From CAZYBG01 sp964645155 (GTDB taxonomy: Bacteria > Pseudomonadota > Alphaproteobacteria > Rhodobacterales > Rhodobacteraceae): DNA of 18,726 nt. A program made the translations under genes and the position numbers. The DNA lies in NCBI GenBank assembly GCA_964645155.1, contig CAZYBG010000063.1, positions 1 through 18,726 on the forward strand. The letters run 5' to 3'. How positions within the stretch are numbered: the stretch's first letter is position 1; the number at the start of each line of letters is the position of its first letter. Below, one piece after another: positions 1 to 6,821 of this stretch. The notes beneath the pieces were generated by a model, which had not been told where the DNA came from, made no database searches, and worked only from the letters and a program-made list of their open reading frames with translations.

Positions 1-2
1 AC

Positions 3-584
3 GGCAAGATCGCCAAGCAGCGCAGCACGCACAACAACTACCTGACGCTGCCGGTCCTGTTCCTGATGCTGTCGAACCACTACCCGCTGGCCTTCGCGGG
101 CCCGTACAACTGGGTCATCGCCAGCCTCGTCTTCCTGATGGGCGTCACCATCCGGCACTGGTTCAACTCCCGCCACGCGCGGAAGGGCAACCCGCACTGG
201 ACCTGGCTCGCGACCGTGGTGATCTTCCTCATCATCGTCTGGCTCTCGACGCCGGGGCCGCGCGGCGCGGCGGGCGGCCCGCAGGCCGCGCTGACCGGCG
301 CGGCGCTGCGCTACGCCGAGGCCGACGGGTTCGACGAGGTGGCGGGCATCGTGCTCGGCCGCTGCTCGATGTGCCACGCGGCCGAGCCGAACTGGGACGG
401 CCTGCACTGGGCGCCGAAGCAGGTCCGCCTCGACACGCCCGAGGAGATCGCCCGGCACGCCCGCGCGATCTACCTTCAGGCCGGCGTCAGCCACGCGATG
501 CCGCCGGGCAACCTCAGCTACATGGAGCCCGCGGAGCGCGCCGCGATCGTGGCCTGGTTCCGGGGTGCGGCCGCGGGCGGCTAG
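3..584 (+). CDS. puuD: Urate hydroxylase PuuD, C-terminal part with cytochrome c domain (5' end outside window)
   Basis: The open frame runs in from the left edge, so only the last 193 codons are present; the first in-frame ATG at 66 is internal. The visible part has two hydrophobic segments (around NWVIASLVFLMG and WLATVVIFLIIVW) followed by a soluble cytochrome c domain. The haem-binding motif CSMCH is at 363-377, and a later MPPGN offers the likely axial Met. This arrangement, with the upstream KQRSTHNNYLTLPVLFLM block, matches the membrane-bound urate oxidase family (DUF989/PuuD), which oxidises urate to 5-hydroxyisourate and passes electrons to the respiratory chain through the fused cytochrome. 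It ends at TAG 582-584, convergent with galM, and has no evident link to the sugar operon. The family call is confident; the missing N-terminal membrane domain cannot be checked. Confidence 0.85.
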   Translation, partial: GKIAKQRSTHNNYLTLPVLFLMLSNHYPLAFAGPYNWVIASLVFLMGVTIRHWFNSRHARKGNPHWTWLATVVIFLIIVWLSTPGPRGAAGGPQAALTGAALRYAEADGFDEVAGIVLGRCSMCHAAEPNWDGLHWAPKQVRLDTPEEIARHARAIYLQAGVSHAMPPGNLSYMEPAERAAIVAWFRGAAAGG

Positions 585-593
585 GGCGGCGGT

Positions 594-614
594 GCGGGGG
601 TTTCACACCCCCGC
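594..614. terminator. GC-rich hairpin between convergent puuD and galM
   Basis: GCGGGGGT (594-601) and ACCCCCGC (607-614) form a perfect 8-bp stem with a 5-nt loop. It lies 9 bases after the puuD stop and about 40 bases past the galM stop. No T-tract follows on either strand, so it is not a textbook intrinsic terminator. Its position between two converging genes is the main reason to call it a bidirectional terminator. Confidence 0.5.
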
Positions 615-655
615 TCCCCCCGTGGAGTACTTCCGACAGGATGAAGGGGGCGGGT

Positions 656-1588
656 TCAGACCGGTGCGACGCTCCAGCGCGTGATCTGCGTCAGTGTCTC
701 GCCCGGGCGGAGAAGATCGCTGGCGAAATGCCGATGGTGGGCCGCGCCCGGCCAGTTCTGCGCCTCGATCGCGACGCCGCCCGCCCCGTGGCCGTCGTAG
801 ATCTGCAGGCCCGCCTCGGTGGTCTCGACGGTCAGGCGGAGGCCGCCCGCGTCGAGCGTGGCGGCCGGGCTGAGCGCCCGGCGCGCCGGCGCGAGGCAGA
901 GGCAGAGGTCGAACCGCCCTTCGCCGACCGGCGCGCCGGCGCGGAAGTCGGCGAAGGTCCCGTCGACGGGCGCGAGCGCGCCGGTCGGCAGCTTCGCGCC
1001 GTCGAGGGCGATGCGTGTCGCGGCCGCGGAGGTCAGCACCTGCGCGCCGCACGGCGCGGGGCCGAGCTGCCAGTAGCTGTGGTTGCTGAGGTTGGCGAGC
1101 GTCGGGGCGTCGGTCGTGGTGCGGATCGTGAGGGTGAGCGTCGCGGGCGGTGCGGCCTCGAAGGTGGCCGTGATGGTGCGACTGCCGGGGAAGCCGCCCT
1201 CGCCGTCCGGCAGCGCGAGCGTCAGGACCAGGCCGTCGGCGCGGTGGTCGGCGACCGTCCAGAGCCGGTCATGGGTGCCGCCCGTGCCGCCATGCAGCGT
1301 GTTCGGCCCTTCGTTCGCCGCAAGGCGGAAGCGCCGGCCGTCGAGCGCGAAGGCAGCGCCCGCGATCCGGTTCGCGACCGGCCCGACGATCGCCCCGTGG
1401 AAGCGCAGGGGGCCCTCGTAGTCGGCGAGCCGCGCGCTGCCCACCGTCAGCGACCGCGGTACGCCAGCAAGCCGCAGGTCCTGCAGGATCGCGCCGAGCG
1501 TCAGCACCCGCGCGGTCAGCGCGCCGGCGGCGATGGTCAGGCGTTCGACCGGTCGGCCGCCGGAAAGCGTGCCGAACGGCTCGCGCAT
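656..1588 (-). CDS. galM: Aldose 1-epimerase (galactose mutarotase)
   Basis: A 310-residue protein that interconverts alpha and beta anomers of galactose. Family landmarks are in order: NRI at 73-75, TLHGG with H99, LSNHSYW with the catalytic acid H170, Asp227 at the usual sugar-binding position, and the catalytic base E275 in AIEAQ. The length is a little shorter than typical GalM, normal for this branch. I chose the ATG at 1586-1588 because it starts one base into the beta-galactosidase stop (TGATG), which implies translational coupling; the frame stays open to 1639 but that adds only residues unlike the family. It is the last gene of the operon and would supply the anomer used by the sugar dehydrogenase after the galactosidases act. 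Confidence 0.9.
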   Translation of the reverse strand: MREPFGTLSGGRPVERLTIAAGALTARVLTLGAILQDLRLAGVPRSLTVGSARLADYEGPLRFHGAIVGPVANRIAGAAFALDGRRFRLAANEGPNTLHGGTGGTHDRLWTVADHRADGLVLTLALPDGEGGFPGSRTITATFEAAPPATLTLTIRTTTDAPTLANLSNHSYWQLGPAPCGAQVLTSAAATRIALDGAKLPTGALAPVDGTFADFRAGAPVGEGRFDLCLCLAPARRALSPAATLDAGGLRLTVETTEAGLQIYDGHGAGGVAIEAQNWPGAAHHRHFASDLLRPGETLTQITRWSVAPV

Positions 1589-3519
1589 CAGGCCGGCCAC
1601 CAGTGCACGCCCGCCGCCGGAATCTCGACGCCCCGCCACGCCACCGGCCCGGGGGCATAGTTGAAGGCGAAGCGGTGGCCCGCGCCGGACCGCAGGCGCA
1701 GGCCGTCGGGCAGGTCCTCGGTCGGAAGGCCGGCGGCGGCGGCGGCGGCGCCGAGAAGCCGCAGCAGCGCCGCCTCGTCCGGCCAGCCGCCGAGGTAGTG
1801 CAGCGTGCCCGCCCGCACCAGCACCGGATGGCCCTCGGCAGTCGCCTCGACCACCTCGGCCGTGGTCTCGATGTGTTCGAGCCAGTGGCGCACCTCGCCG
1901 CCGCCGGCGAGCGGGTGGGCGATGCCCGGCGGCAGGCTCTCGACCCGGGTCACGGTGGCGTCGAGGCCCGGCAGCGCCGGCGGCAGCGGTACCGGGATCG
2001 CCATCTCGGCGGTCTTCGCGTTGCTGCGCGGGCCGAGGATCGCCGTGCCCCGGTACCGGCCGAGCGCGCCCAGAAGCGCGGCCGACAGCGTCGCGACGCC
2101 CGGCGCGAGGACCAGCCGGTAGGGCGAGAGGTCGGGCGTGTCAGGCGCGATCACGTCGATGTCGAGGCCGAGGCGCCGGAGTGCGCGGTAGAACGCGAAG
2201 ACGAGGCGGAAATAGTCGAAGTCGCGGCCCTGAGGCTGCGTCTCCCAGGCCCAGGCCGAGGCATAGTCGAAGACGAGCGCCACCGGTGCCGTGGCGGTTC
2301 CCGCCTCGGGCATCGCGGCCAGTTCGCGCGCGACCTCGGCCGCCTCGGCGAAAGCCGGCGCCTCGGCGCTGTCGGGGCGCAGGAGGCCCGCATGCATCTG
2401 CTCCTGCGCGAAGGGGGCCTGCCGCCAGCGGAAGTAGAGCACCGCCTCGGCGCCGTGGGCGAAGGCCTCCCAGGCCCAGAGCCGCGCCATGCCGGGCAGC
2501 GGCGCGGGGTTCCAGGGCGCCCAGTTCACCGGCCCGGGCTGCTGCTCCATGATCCACCACCGGCCCTCGGCGACGGGGCCGCCGGACCTCCGGGCGCCGA
2601 TCGCGCGGTAGAGATCGTGGTGGAAGGCCTGGAAATCGGGGTCGCCCTGGCGCAGGAAGCGGCGCTTGTGGTCGTCGGAGGCCTCCAGCCGGTCGGAGAG
2701 GAAACCGAGGGGGTAGCTGTCCCAGCTTGCGATGTCGAGGTCGGCGCCGACCTCGAAATGGTCGAAGTCGGTGACCCGGCCCATGTAGTTGTGGGCGATC
2801 GGCCGGTCGGAATGGCGGCGGATGATCTGCGTCTGCAGGCGGTTGAAGCTGACCACCTGGTCCGAGGCGAAGCGCCGGAAGGCCATGACATGCGCCGGAT
2901 TCGGCTCGGTCACCGTCAGGTTCGGCAGGCCGATCTCGTCGAAGCTGCCGTACTCCATCGACCAGAACACGTTGCCCCAGGCGCGGTTCAGCGCCTCCGG
3001 GCTCTGGTATCCCTGCGCAAGCCAGTCGCGGAAGGCGCGGAGCGCGGCGGGGGAGTAGGACAGCACCGTGTCGTGGCAGGCATATTCGTTGTCGGTTTGC
3101 CAGGCGTGGACATGCGGGTGGCGGCCGTAGCGCCGGGCCAGAAGATCGACGATCCGCGCGCAGTCCGCGCGGTAGCCGGGATGGCTGAAGTCGTAGTGCC
3201 GGCGCGAGCCGAAGCCGCGCGGCCGGCCGTCGCGGTCGAGGGCCAGCATGTCGGGGTGGCGGTCGAGCATCCAGCGCGGCGGCGTGGCGGTGGGGGTGCC
3301 GAGAACGACCCTGAGCCCGGCGCCGCCCAGCGTCTCGATGGCGCGGTCGAGCCAGTCGAACTCGGTCTGGCCCGGCTTCGGTTCGAGCCGCGACCAGGCG
3401 AACTCGCCGATCCGGACCCAGACCAGGCCGCAATCCGCCATACGGCGCGCGTCGGTGGCCCACCAGTCCTCGGGCCAGTGTTCGGGGTAGTAGCAGACGC
3501 CGAGGGCGCGGTGCCTCAT
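1588..3519 (-). CDS. GH42 beta-galactosidase
   Basis: A 643-residue cytoplasmic enzyme (no signal peptide) of glycoside hydrolase family 42, expected to cleave terminal beta-galactosides such as lactose. The N-terminus GVCYYPEHWPEDWW and the block WVRIGEFAWSRLEP are family hallmarks. The acid/base E145 sits in WQTDNEY and the nucleophile E325 in WWIMEQQPG. The later part contains the glutamine-amidotransferase-like trimerisation domain and a short C-terminal beta domain. The Cys cluster that binds zinc in some GH42 enzymes is not evident. The start at 3519 places the first hallmark at residue 6, so no earlier start is needed. No clear ribosome binding site precedes it; a 7-bp stem-loop (3522-3542) lies immediately upstream of the ATG instead. 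Its stop overlaps the galM start. Confidence 0.92.
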   Translation of the reverse strand: MRHRALGVCYYPEHWPEDWWATDARRMADCGLVWVRIGEFAWSRLEPKPGQTEFDWLDRAIETLGGAGLRVVLGTPTATPPRWMLDRHPDMLALDRDGRPRGFGSRRHYDFSHPGYRADCARIVDLLARRYGRHPHVHAWQTDNEYACHDTVLSYSPAALRAFRDWLAQGYQSPEALNRAWGNVFWSMEYGSFDEIGLPNLTVTEPNPAHVMAFRRFASDQVVSFNRLQTQIIRRHSDRPIAHNYMGRVTDFDHFEVGADLDIASWDSYPLGFLSDRLEASDDHKRRFLRQGDPDFQAFHHDLYRAIGARRSGGPVAEGRWWIMEQQPGPVNWAPWNPAPLPGMARLWAWEAFAHGAEAVLYFRWRQAPFAQEQMHAGLLRPDSAEAPAFAEAAEVARELAAMPEAGTATAPVALVFDYASAWAWETQPQGRDFDYFRLVFAFYRALRRLGLDIDVIAPDTPDLSPYRLVLAPGVATLSAALLGALGRYRGTAILGPRSNAKTAEMAIPVPLPPALPGLDATVTRVESLPPGIAHPLAGGGEVRHWLEHIETTAEVVEATAEGHPVLVRAGTLHYLGGWPDEAALLRLLGAAAAAAGLPTEDLPDGLRLRSGAGHRFAFNYAPGPVAWRGVEIPAAGVHWWPA

Positions 3520-3521
3520 GG

Positions 3522-3557
3522 CCGGCCCCCGCGGCGGGCCGGTCGCGCTCCAGCGAC
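3522..3557 (-). other. Two inverted repeats just upstream of the GH42 start
   Basis: This lies in the 73-base gap between the lactonase stop and the GH42 ATG. CCGGCCC (3522-3528) pairs with GGGCCGG (3536-3542) around a 7-nt loop, and GTCGC (3542-3546) pairs with GCGAC (3553-3557). On the minus strand the first stem ends two bases before the ATG at 3519, so it would cover the normal ribosome-binding position. In DNA this rich in G and C such stems can arise by chance. Confidence 0.4.
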
Positions 3558-3592
3558 GCCGCGCGGGGTCTCCGCGACACCGGCGGGGCGCA

Positions 3593-4450
3593 TCAGAGGA
3601 TCACCCGGTGCTCGGGCAGGCCCGTCGCGGCGGCCGTGGCCGCGAAGGTCTGGCCGGTCAAGGGAAAGGCGGCGCGGTCGGCGGCGGAGACGCCCTGCCG
3701 CGCGGTGGTGCAGAAGAGCGTGGCGAGGCCGGCGCCGCCGAAGGCGGGGCAGGAGGTATGCTGGGCGGGGAAGCCGGTCGTCCGCAGCCGCCGGCCGTCG
3801 GCGCCGTAGCACGAGACCCGCGCCGCGCCCCATTCGGCAAGCCAGAAGTTGCCCTCGGCGTCGAAGACCGCGCCGTCGGGGTTGAGCCCCTCGGCGCCGA
3901 GGTCGAGGAAGACCTCGGGCGCGCCCTCGGGCCAGCCGTCCCGGCCGAGGCGTACGCGCATGACCTGCCGGGTGGGCGTGTCGGTGAAGGTGGCCCAGTG
4001 CCCGCCGGGATGGAAGGCGATGGCGTTCGGGATGGTGACCGGCCCGAAGAGCCGGCGCAGTTCGCCGCGGTGATAGCGGTAGATCGCGCCGAGGCCGGGC
4101 TCCGCGGCCTTGCCCATGGTGCCGATCCAGAAGCCGCCGAACGGGTCGGCGCGGCCGTCGTTCGAGCGGGTGCGGGGGTCGTCGGCCTCGAGCGGCGCGA
4201 GGTCTTGGGCCTCGCCCAGCATCAGGTCGAAGCAATGCAGCCCGGTCTCGGACGCGACGAGAAGGGTGTCGTGGTCGATCCAGCCGGCGGCGGAGACGTT
4301 GCCCTGGAACGTCCAGTCCCGCGGCAGGTCGCCCTCGCGGGTGAGGAGCCGCCGCCCGACGATGTCGAACCAGAAGAGCTGGCGGCGTTCGGGGTGCCAG
4401 AGCGGGCCCTCGCCCAGCTGGCAGGCGCGCGCATCGAACACCGCGCTCAT
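3593..4450 (-). CDS. SMP-30/gluconolactonase-family sugar lactonase (probable galactonolactonase)
   Basis: A 285-residue six-bladed beta-propeller lactonase. The four metal/catalytic positions of the SMP-30 family are all present: E14 (LGEGPLW), N97 (RSNDGR), N142 (IPNAIAF) and D192 (NPDGAVFD). The motif TRSNDGRADPFGGFWIGTM is typical. The ATG at 4448-4450 overlaps the dgoA stop by 4 bases (ATGA). The family opens several sugar lactones (glucono-, galactono-, arabino-). The neighbouring dgoK, dgoA and sugar dehydrogenase argue for D-galactonolactone to D-galactonate. Substrate choice is inferred from context; the fold and catalytic set are read directly. Confidence 0.88.
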   Translation of the reverse strand: MSAVFDARACQLGEGPLWHPERRQLFWFDIVGRRLLTREGDLPRDWTFQGNVSAAGWIDHDTLLVASETGLHCFDLMLGEAQDLAPLEADDPRTRSNDGRADPFGGFWIGTMGKAAEPGLGAIYRYHRGELRRLFGPVTIPNAIAFHPGGHWATFTDTPTRQVMRVRLGRDGWPEGAPEVFLDLGAEGLNPDGAVFDAEGNFWLAEWGAARVSCYGADGRRLRTTGFPAQHTSCPAFGGAGLATLFCTTARQGVSAADRAAFPLTGQTFAATAAATGLPEHRVIL

Positions 4451-5049
4451 GCCGAGGCGTCCCATGCCGCCGCGAGGGTCCGCGCGCGCCCGGCGACCTC
4501 GGCTGCCGCGAGGCCGGGGGTGTAGAGCGCGGTGCCGATGCCGAAGCCGGTGGCGCCCGCACGGCGCCAGGCGGCGAAGTCGGACGCGCCGACGCCGCCG
4601 ACGGCGAAGACCTCGGTGCCGGGCGGCAGGACGGCGCGCAGCGCCCTGACGCCTTCGGCGCCCATGAGGTTGGCGGGGAAGACCTTCAGGCCGTCGGCAC
4701 CATGGGCAAGGGCCGCGAAGCATTCCGTGGCGGTGAAGACGCCCGGGAAGCTCTGGAGGCCGAGCCGCTTCGTCGTGCCGATCACCTCGGCATCCGTGTT
4801 GGGCGACACGATCAGCCTGCCGCCGGCGTCGCCGACGGCGCGGACGGCGTCGGCCGTCAGGACCGTGCCCGCGCCGATCAGGGCATCGGCGCCGAAGCGG
4901 CGCGCCATCGCGGCGATCGAGGCGAACGGATCGGGCGAGTTGAGCGGCACCTCGATCCGGGTGATGCCGGCGCCGATCAGCGCCTCGGCCACCGGCAGCG
5001 CCTCGGCCGGCGTCAGGCCGCGCAGGATGGCGATGACCGGGCGGCTCAT
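4447..5049 (-). CDS. dgoA: 2-dehydro-3-deoxy-6-phosphogalactonate aldolase
   Basis: A 200-residue class I KDPG/KDPGal aldolase that splits 2-keto-3-deoxy-6-phosphogalactonate into pyruvate and glyceraldehyde 3-phosphate. The Schiff-base lysine is K122 in GADGLKVFPA, and the proton-transfer glutamate is E33 in RIEVPLNSP. The phosphate-binding GGVGASDF block follows. The IEVPLNSP and KVFPANLMG blocks resemble DgoA more than Eda, and the adjacent dgoK supports the galactonate assignment. It overlaps both neighbours by 4 bases (ATGA), so it lies in a translationally coupled run with dgoK upstream and the lactonase downstream. E. coli DgoA is fused to or adjacent to DgoD; here the dehydratase is a separate, unrelated protein. 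Confidence 0.92.
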   Translation of the reverse strand: MSRPVIAILRGLTPAEALPVAEALIGAGITRIEVPLNSPDPFASIAAMARRFGADALIGAGTVLTADAVRAVGDAGGRLIVSPNTDAEVIGTTKRLGLQSFPGVFTATECFAALAHGADGLKVFPANLMGAEGVRALRAVLPPGTEVFAVGGVGASDFAAWRRAGATGFGIGTALYTPGLAAAEVAGRARTLAAAWDASA

Positions 5050-5957
5050 CGGACGGGCTCGCGCACCAGTGCGCGGGCCGCGGCGAGCCCGGCAAGCGTC
5101 ATCGCCCGGGCATCGGCCTCGCGCGGCGCGGTGCCCTGCAGGGCCAGTGCCTGCGCGTAGTGCGAGACCAGCGGCTCGGAGCCTATCAGCACGATGTCCT
5201 GGCCCAGCCAGTAGGGCCGGGCGGCGGCCAGCTCGGCCCCGACGAGAAGGCCCGAGAGGCGGGAGCGGGCGGCGTCCGGGCCGACCTGGCCGAGAAGGCC
5301 GCCGGCGCGCAGACCGAAGAGCTGGCCGGCGAGCCGCTCGGGCCGCGCCAGCGCATCGCTGACCGCTTCGGCGAAGGCGGCATCGTCCCAGCCGGCGCCG
5401 AGCGCGTGGCGCAGGACCGACTGCGTGGCGAGGACGGCGTAAAGCTCACCCGTCATGAACGTCGCGAAGCTCACCACCTCGCCGGCGCTGAGCCGGGCCC
5501 ATTTGGAATGTGTGCCCGGCAGGCAGATCACCCCGTCGAAGCGCGGATGTGCCGCGAGAAAGCCCGCGATCTGCGTCTCCTCGCCGCGCATCACGTCGGC
5601 GGGCCGCTCCTGCTTGAGGCCGGGCGCGACGCGGACCCGCAGCCGCGGATCGGCCGCCCGCGCCTCGGCGAGGGGGCCGCCGAGCGGGGCGCAGGGGACG
5701 GCGCGGTAGGGCGCCTCGACCCAGCCCTGGCGGGAGCCGACCATGCCGCAGGCGATCACCTCGACCGCGGGGCCGAGCCAGGGGCCGACCAGCCGCAGGA
5801 GCGCGGGCTCGAACCCGTCGCGTGCGAGGCCGCCCATGCCCTCGTCGGAGGCAGCCTCGGCCAGGACATCGCCGGCCGGGCCGATCGCCCAGGCGCGCAG
5901 GCGCGTGGTGCCCCAGTCGACGGCGATCCAGTCGGCGATCCAGTCGGGGCGGATCAT
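5046..5957 (-). CDS. dgoK: 2-dehydro-3-deoxygalactonokinase
   Basis: A 303-residue sugar-acid kinase that phosphorylates 2-keto-3-deoxygalactonate at C6 with ATP. DgoK-family blocks are clear: VDWGTTRLRAW (phosphate-binding DWGTT at 14-18), CGMVGSRQGW, DVMRGEETQI, LPGTHSKW (147-153) and the late GSEPLVSHYAQAL. The ATG at 5955-5957 overlaps the upstream dehydrogenase stop (ATGA), and its own stop overlaps the dgoA start in the same way. An upstream in-frame extension is open but lies inside the dehydrogenase gene and is rejected. Length is normal for the family. Confidence 0.93.
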   Translation of the reverse strand: MIRPDWIADWIAVDWGTTRLRAWAIGPAGDVLAEAASDEGMGGLARDGFEPALLRLVGPWLGPAVEVIACGMVGSRQGWVEAPYRAVPCAPLGGPLAEARAADPRLRVRVAPGLKQERPADVMRGEETQIAGFLAAHPRFDGVICLPGTHSKWARLSAGEVVSFATFMTGELYAVLATQSVLRHALGAGWDDAAFAEAVSDALARPERLAGQLFGLRAGGLLGQVGPDAARSRLSGLLVGAELAAARPYWLGQDIVLIGSEPLVSHYAQALALQGTAPREADARAMTLAGLAAARALVREPVR

Positions 5958-6724
5958 CCGGTCACCACCACCCCGCCGTCGATGACGAGGGCCTGGCCGG
6001 TCATCATCCGCGAGGCCCGCGAGGCGAGGAACAGGCAGCCGCCGACGATGTCTTCGGGATCGAGCGTGTCCTTGAGGCACTGGCGCCCGACATGCGCCTC
6101 GAGCCCTTCGGGCGTTACCCACTTCTCGCGCTGCTTGCGGGTCAGCACCCAGCCCGGAGCCAGCGCGTTGACGCGGATCCGGTCGGGCCCGAACTCGCGC
6201 GCGAGGCTGCGGGTCAGGCCGTTGATGCCGGAATTCGCCGTCGTGTAAAGGGGATAGCCGGCGTTGCCCATCATGTAGCTGATCGAGGAAAAGTTGATGA
6301 TCGAGCCATGGCCGGCGGCTTGCATCATCGGGATCACGGCCTGGGCGGCGAAGAAATAGGCCTTGAGGTTGATCGCGATCGACCAGTCCCAGAACGCCTC
6401 GTCCACCTCCAGCGTCGCGTGGCGCTGGTCGTTGGCGGCGTTGTTCACGAGGACGGTGACCGGGCCGTGGCGGTCGGCGGCGGCGGCAGTCGCGGCCTTC
6501 AGCGCGGCGATGTCGGTGATGTCGCAGGCTTGGAAATGCGGGCGATTTCCGGTCGCCCGCTCCATCTCGTCGCAGAAGGCGGTGGCGTCGGAGCGCTGCA
6601 CGAAGGCGACCCTGGCACCCTGGCGGAGGAAGCCTTCGGTGAGCGCGGCGCCGATGCCGGAGCCGCCGCCGGTGATGAAGACCGAGGCGCCGGCGAGGTC
6701 GTGGAAGGTGGCGGGAAGGGTCAT
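5954..6724 (-). CDS. SDR-family sugar dehydrogenase, probable galactose 1-dehydrogenase, with Asn at the catalytic Lys position
   Basis: A 256-residue classical short-chain dehydrogenase. Visible motifs: NAD(P)-binding TGGGSGIG at 18-25, NNAA at 94-97, N119, S147 and Y160, and the C-terminal MTGQALVIDGG. The usual YxxxK is YTTAN here: residue 164 is Asn, encoded AAT (plus-strand 6233-6235). By context it would oxidise galactose to galactonolactone for the lactonase two genes downstream. The start at 6724 has a strong GAGGAG (6732-6737) 7 bases upstream; a longer GTG-started frame from 6784 would read through the 11-bp repeats and is rejected. The missing Lys may mark altered chemistry, a natural variant branch, or a sequence error, so galactose dehydrogenase is an inference. 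The SDR fold itself is certain. Confidence 0.8.
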   Translation of the reverse strand: MTLPATFHDLAGASVFITGGGSGIGAALTEGFLRQGARVAFVQRSDATAFCDEMERATGNRPHFQACDITDIAALKAATAAAADRHGPVTVLVNNAANDQRHATLEVDEAFWDWSIAINLKAYFFAAQAVIPMMQAAGHGSIINFSSISYMMGNAGYPLYTTANSGINGLTRSLAREFGPDRIRVNALAPGWVLTRKQREKWVTPEGLEAHVGRQCLKDTLDPEDIVGGCLFLASRASRMMTGQALVIDGGVVVTG

Positions 6725-6760
6725 GCCTCGGCTCCTCGAATCGTCGGGTCTGCGGCCGGC

Positions 6761-6793
6761 ACAGCCGGTGCACAACCTGTACACAACCTGTAC
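6761..6793. repeat. Three tandem 11-bp units in the dehydratase-dehydrogenase gap
   Basis: ACAACCTGTAC occurs at 6772-6782 and again, identical, at 6783-6793. ACAGCCGGTGC at 6761-6771 is a degenerate copy (8 of 11 match). The two perfect units each carry or complete a TGTACA palindrome (6778-6783 and 6789-6794), one helical turn apart. The array is 37 to 69 bases upstream of the dehydrogenase ATG. It could bind a regulator or be simple slippage; no protein is identified. Confidence 0.6.
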
Positions 6794-6821
6794 ACCGCCC
6801 CGCGGGTCCGCGCGGCGCGCA

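Noticed and set aside
1603..3885. A 760-codon plus-strand open frame opposite GH42
   Set aside because: Shadow of the GH42 and lactonase coding frames; its product is Arg/Ala/Gly-rich without recognisable structure.
6725..6784. Longer start (GTG at 6784) for the SDR gene
   Set aside because: It would translate the 11-bp repeats and bypass the good GAGGAG before the ATG at 6724, and the added residues are not SDR-like.
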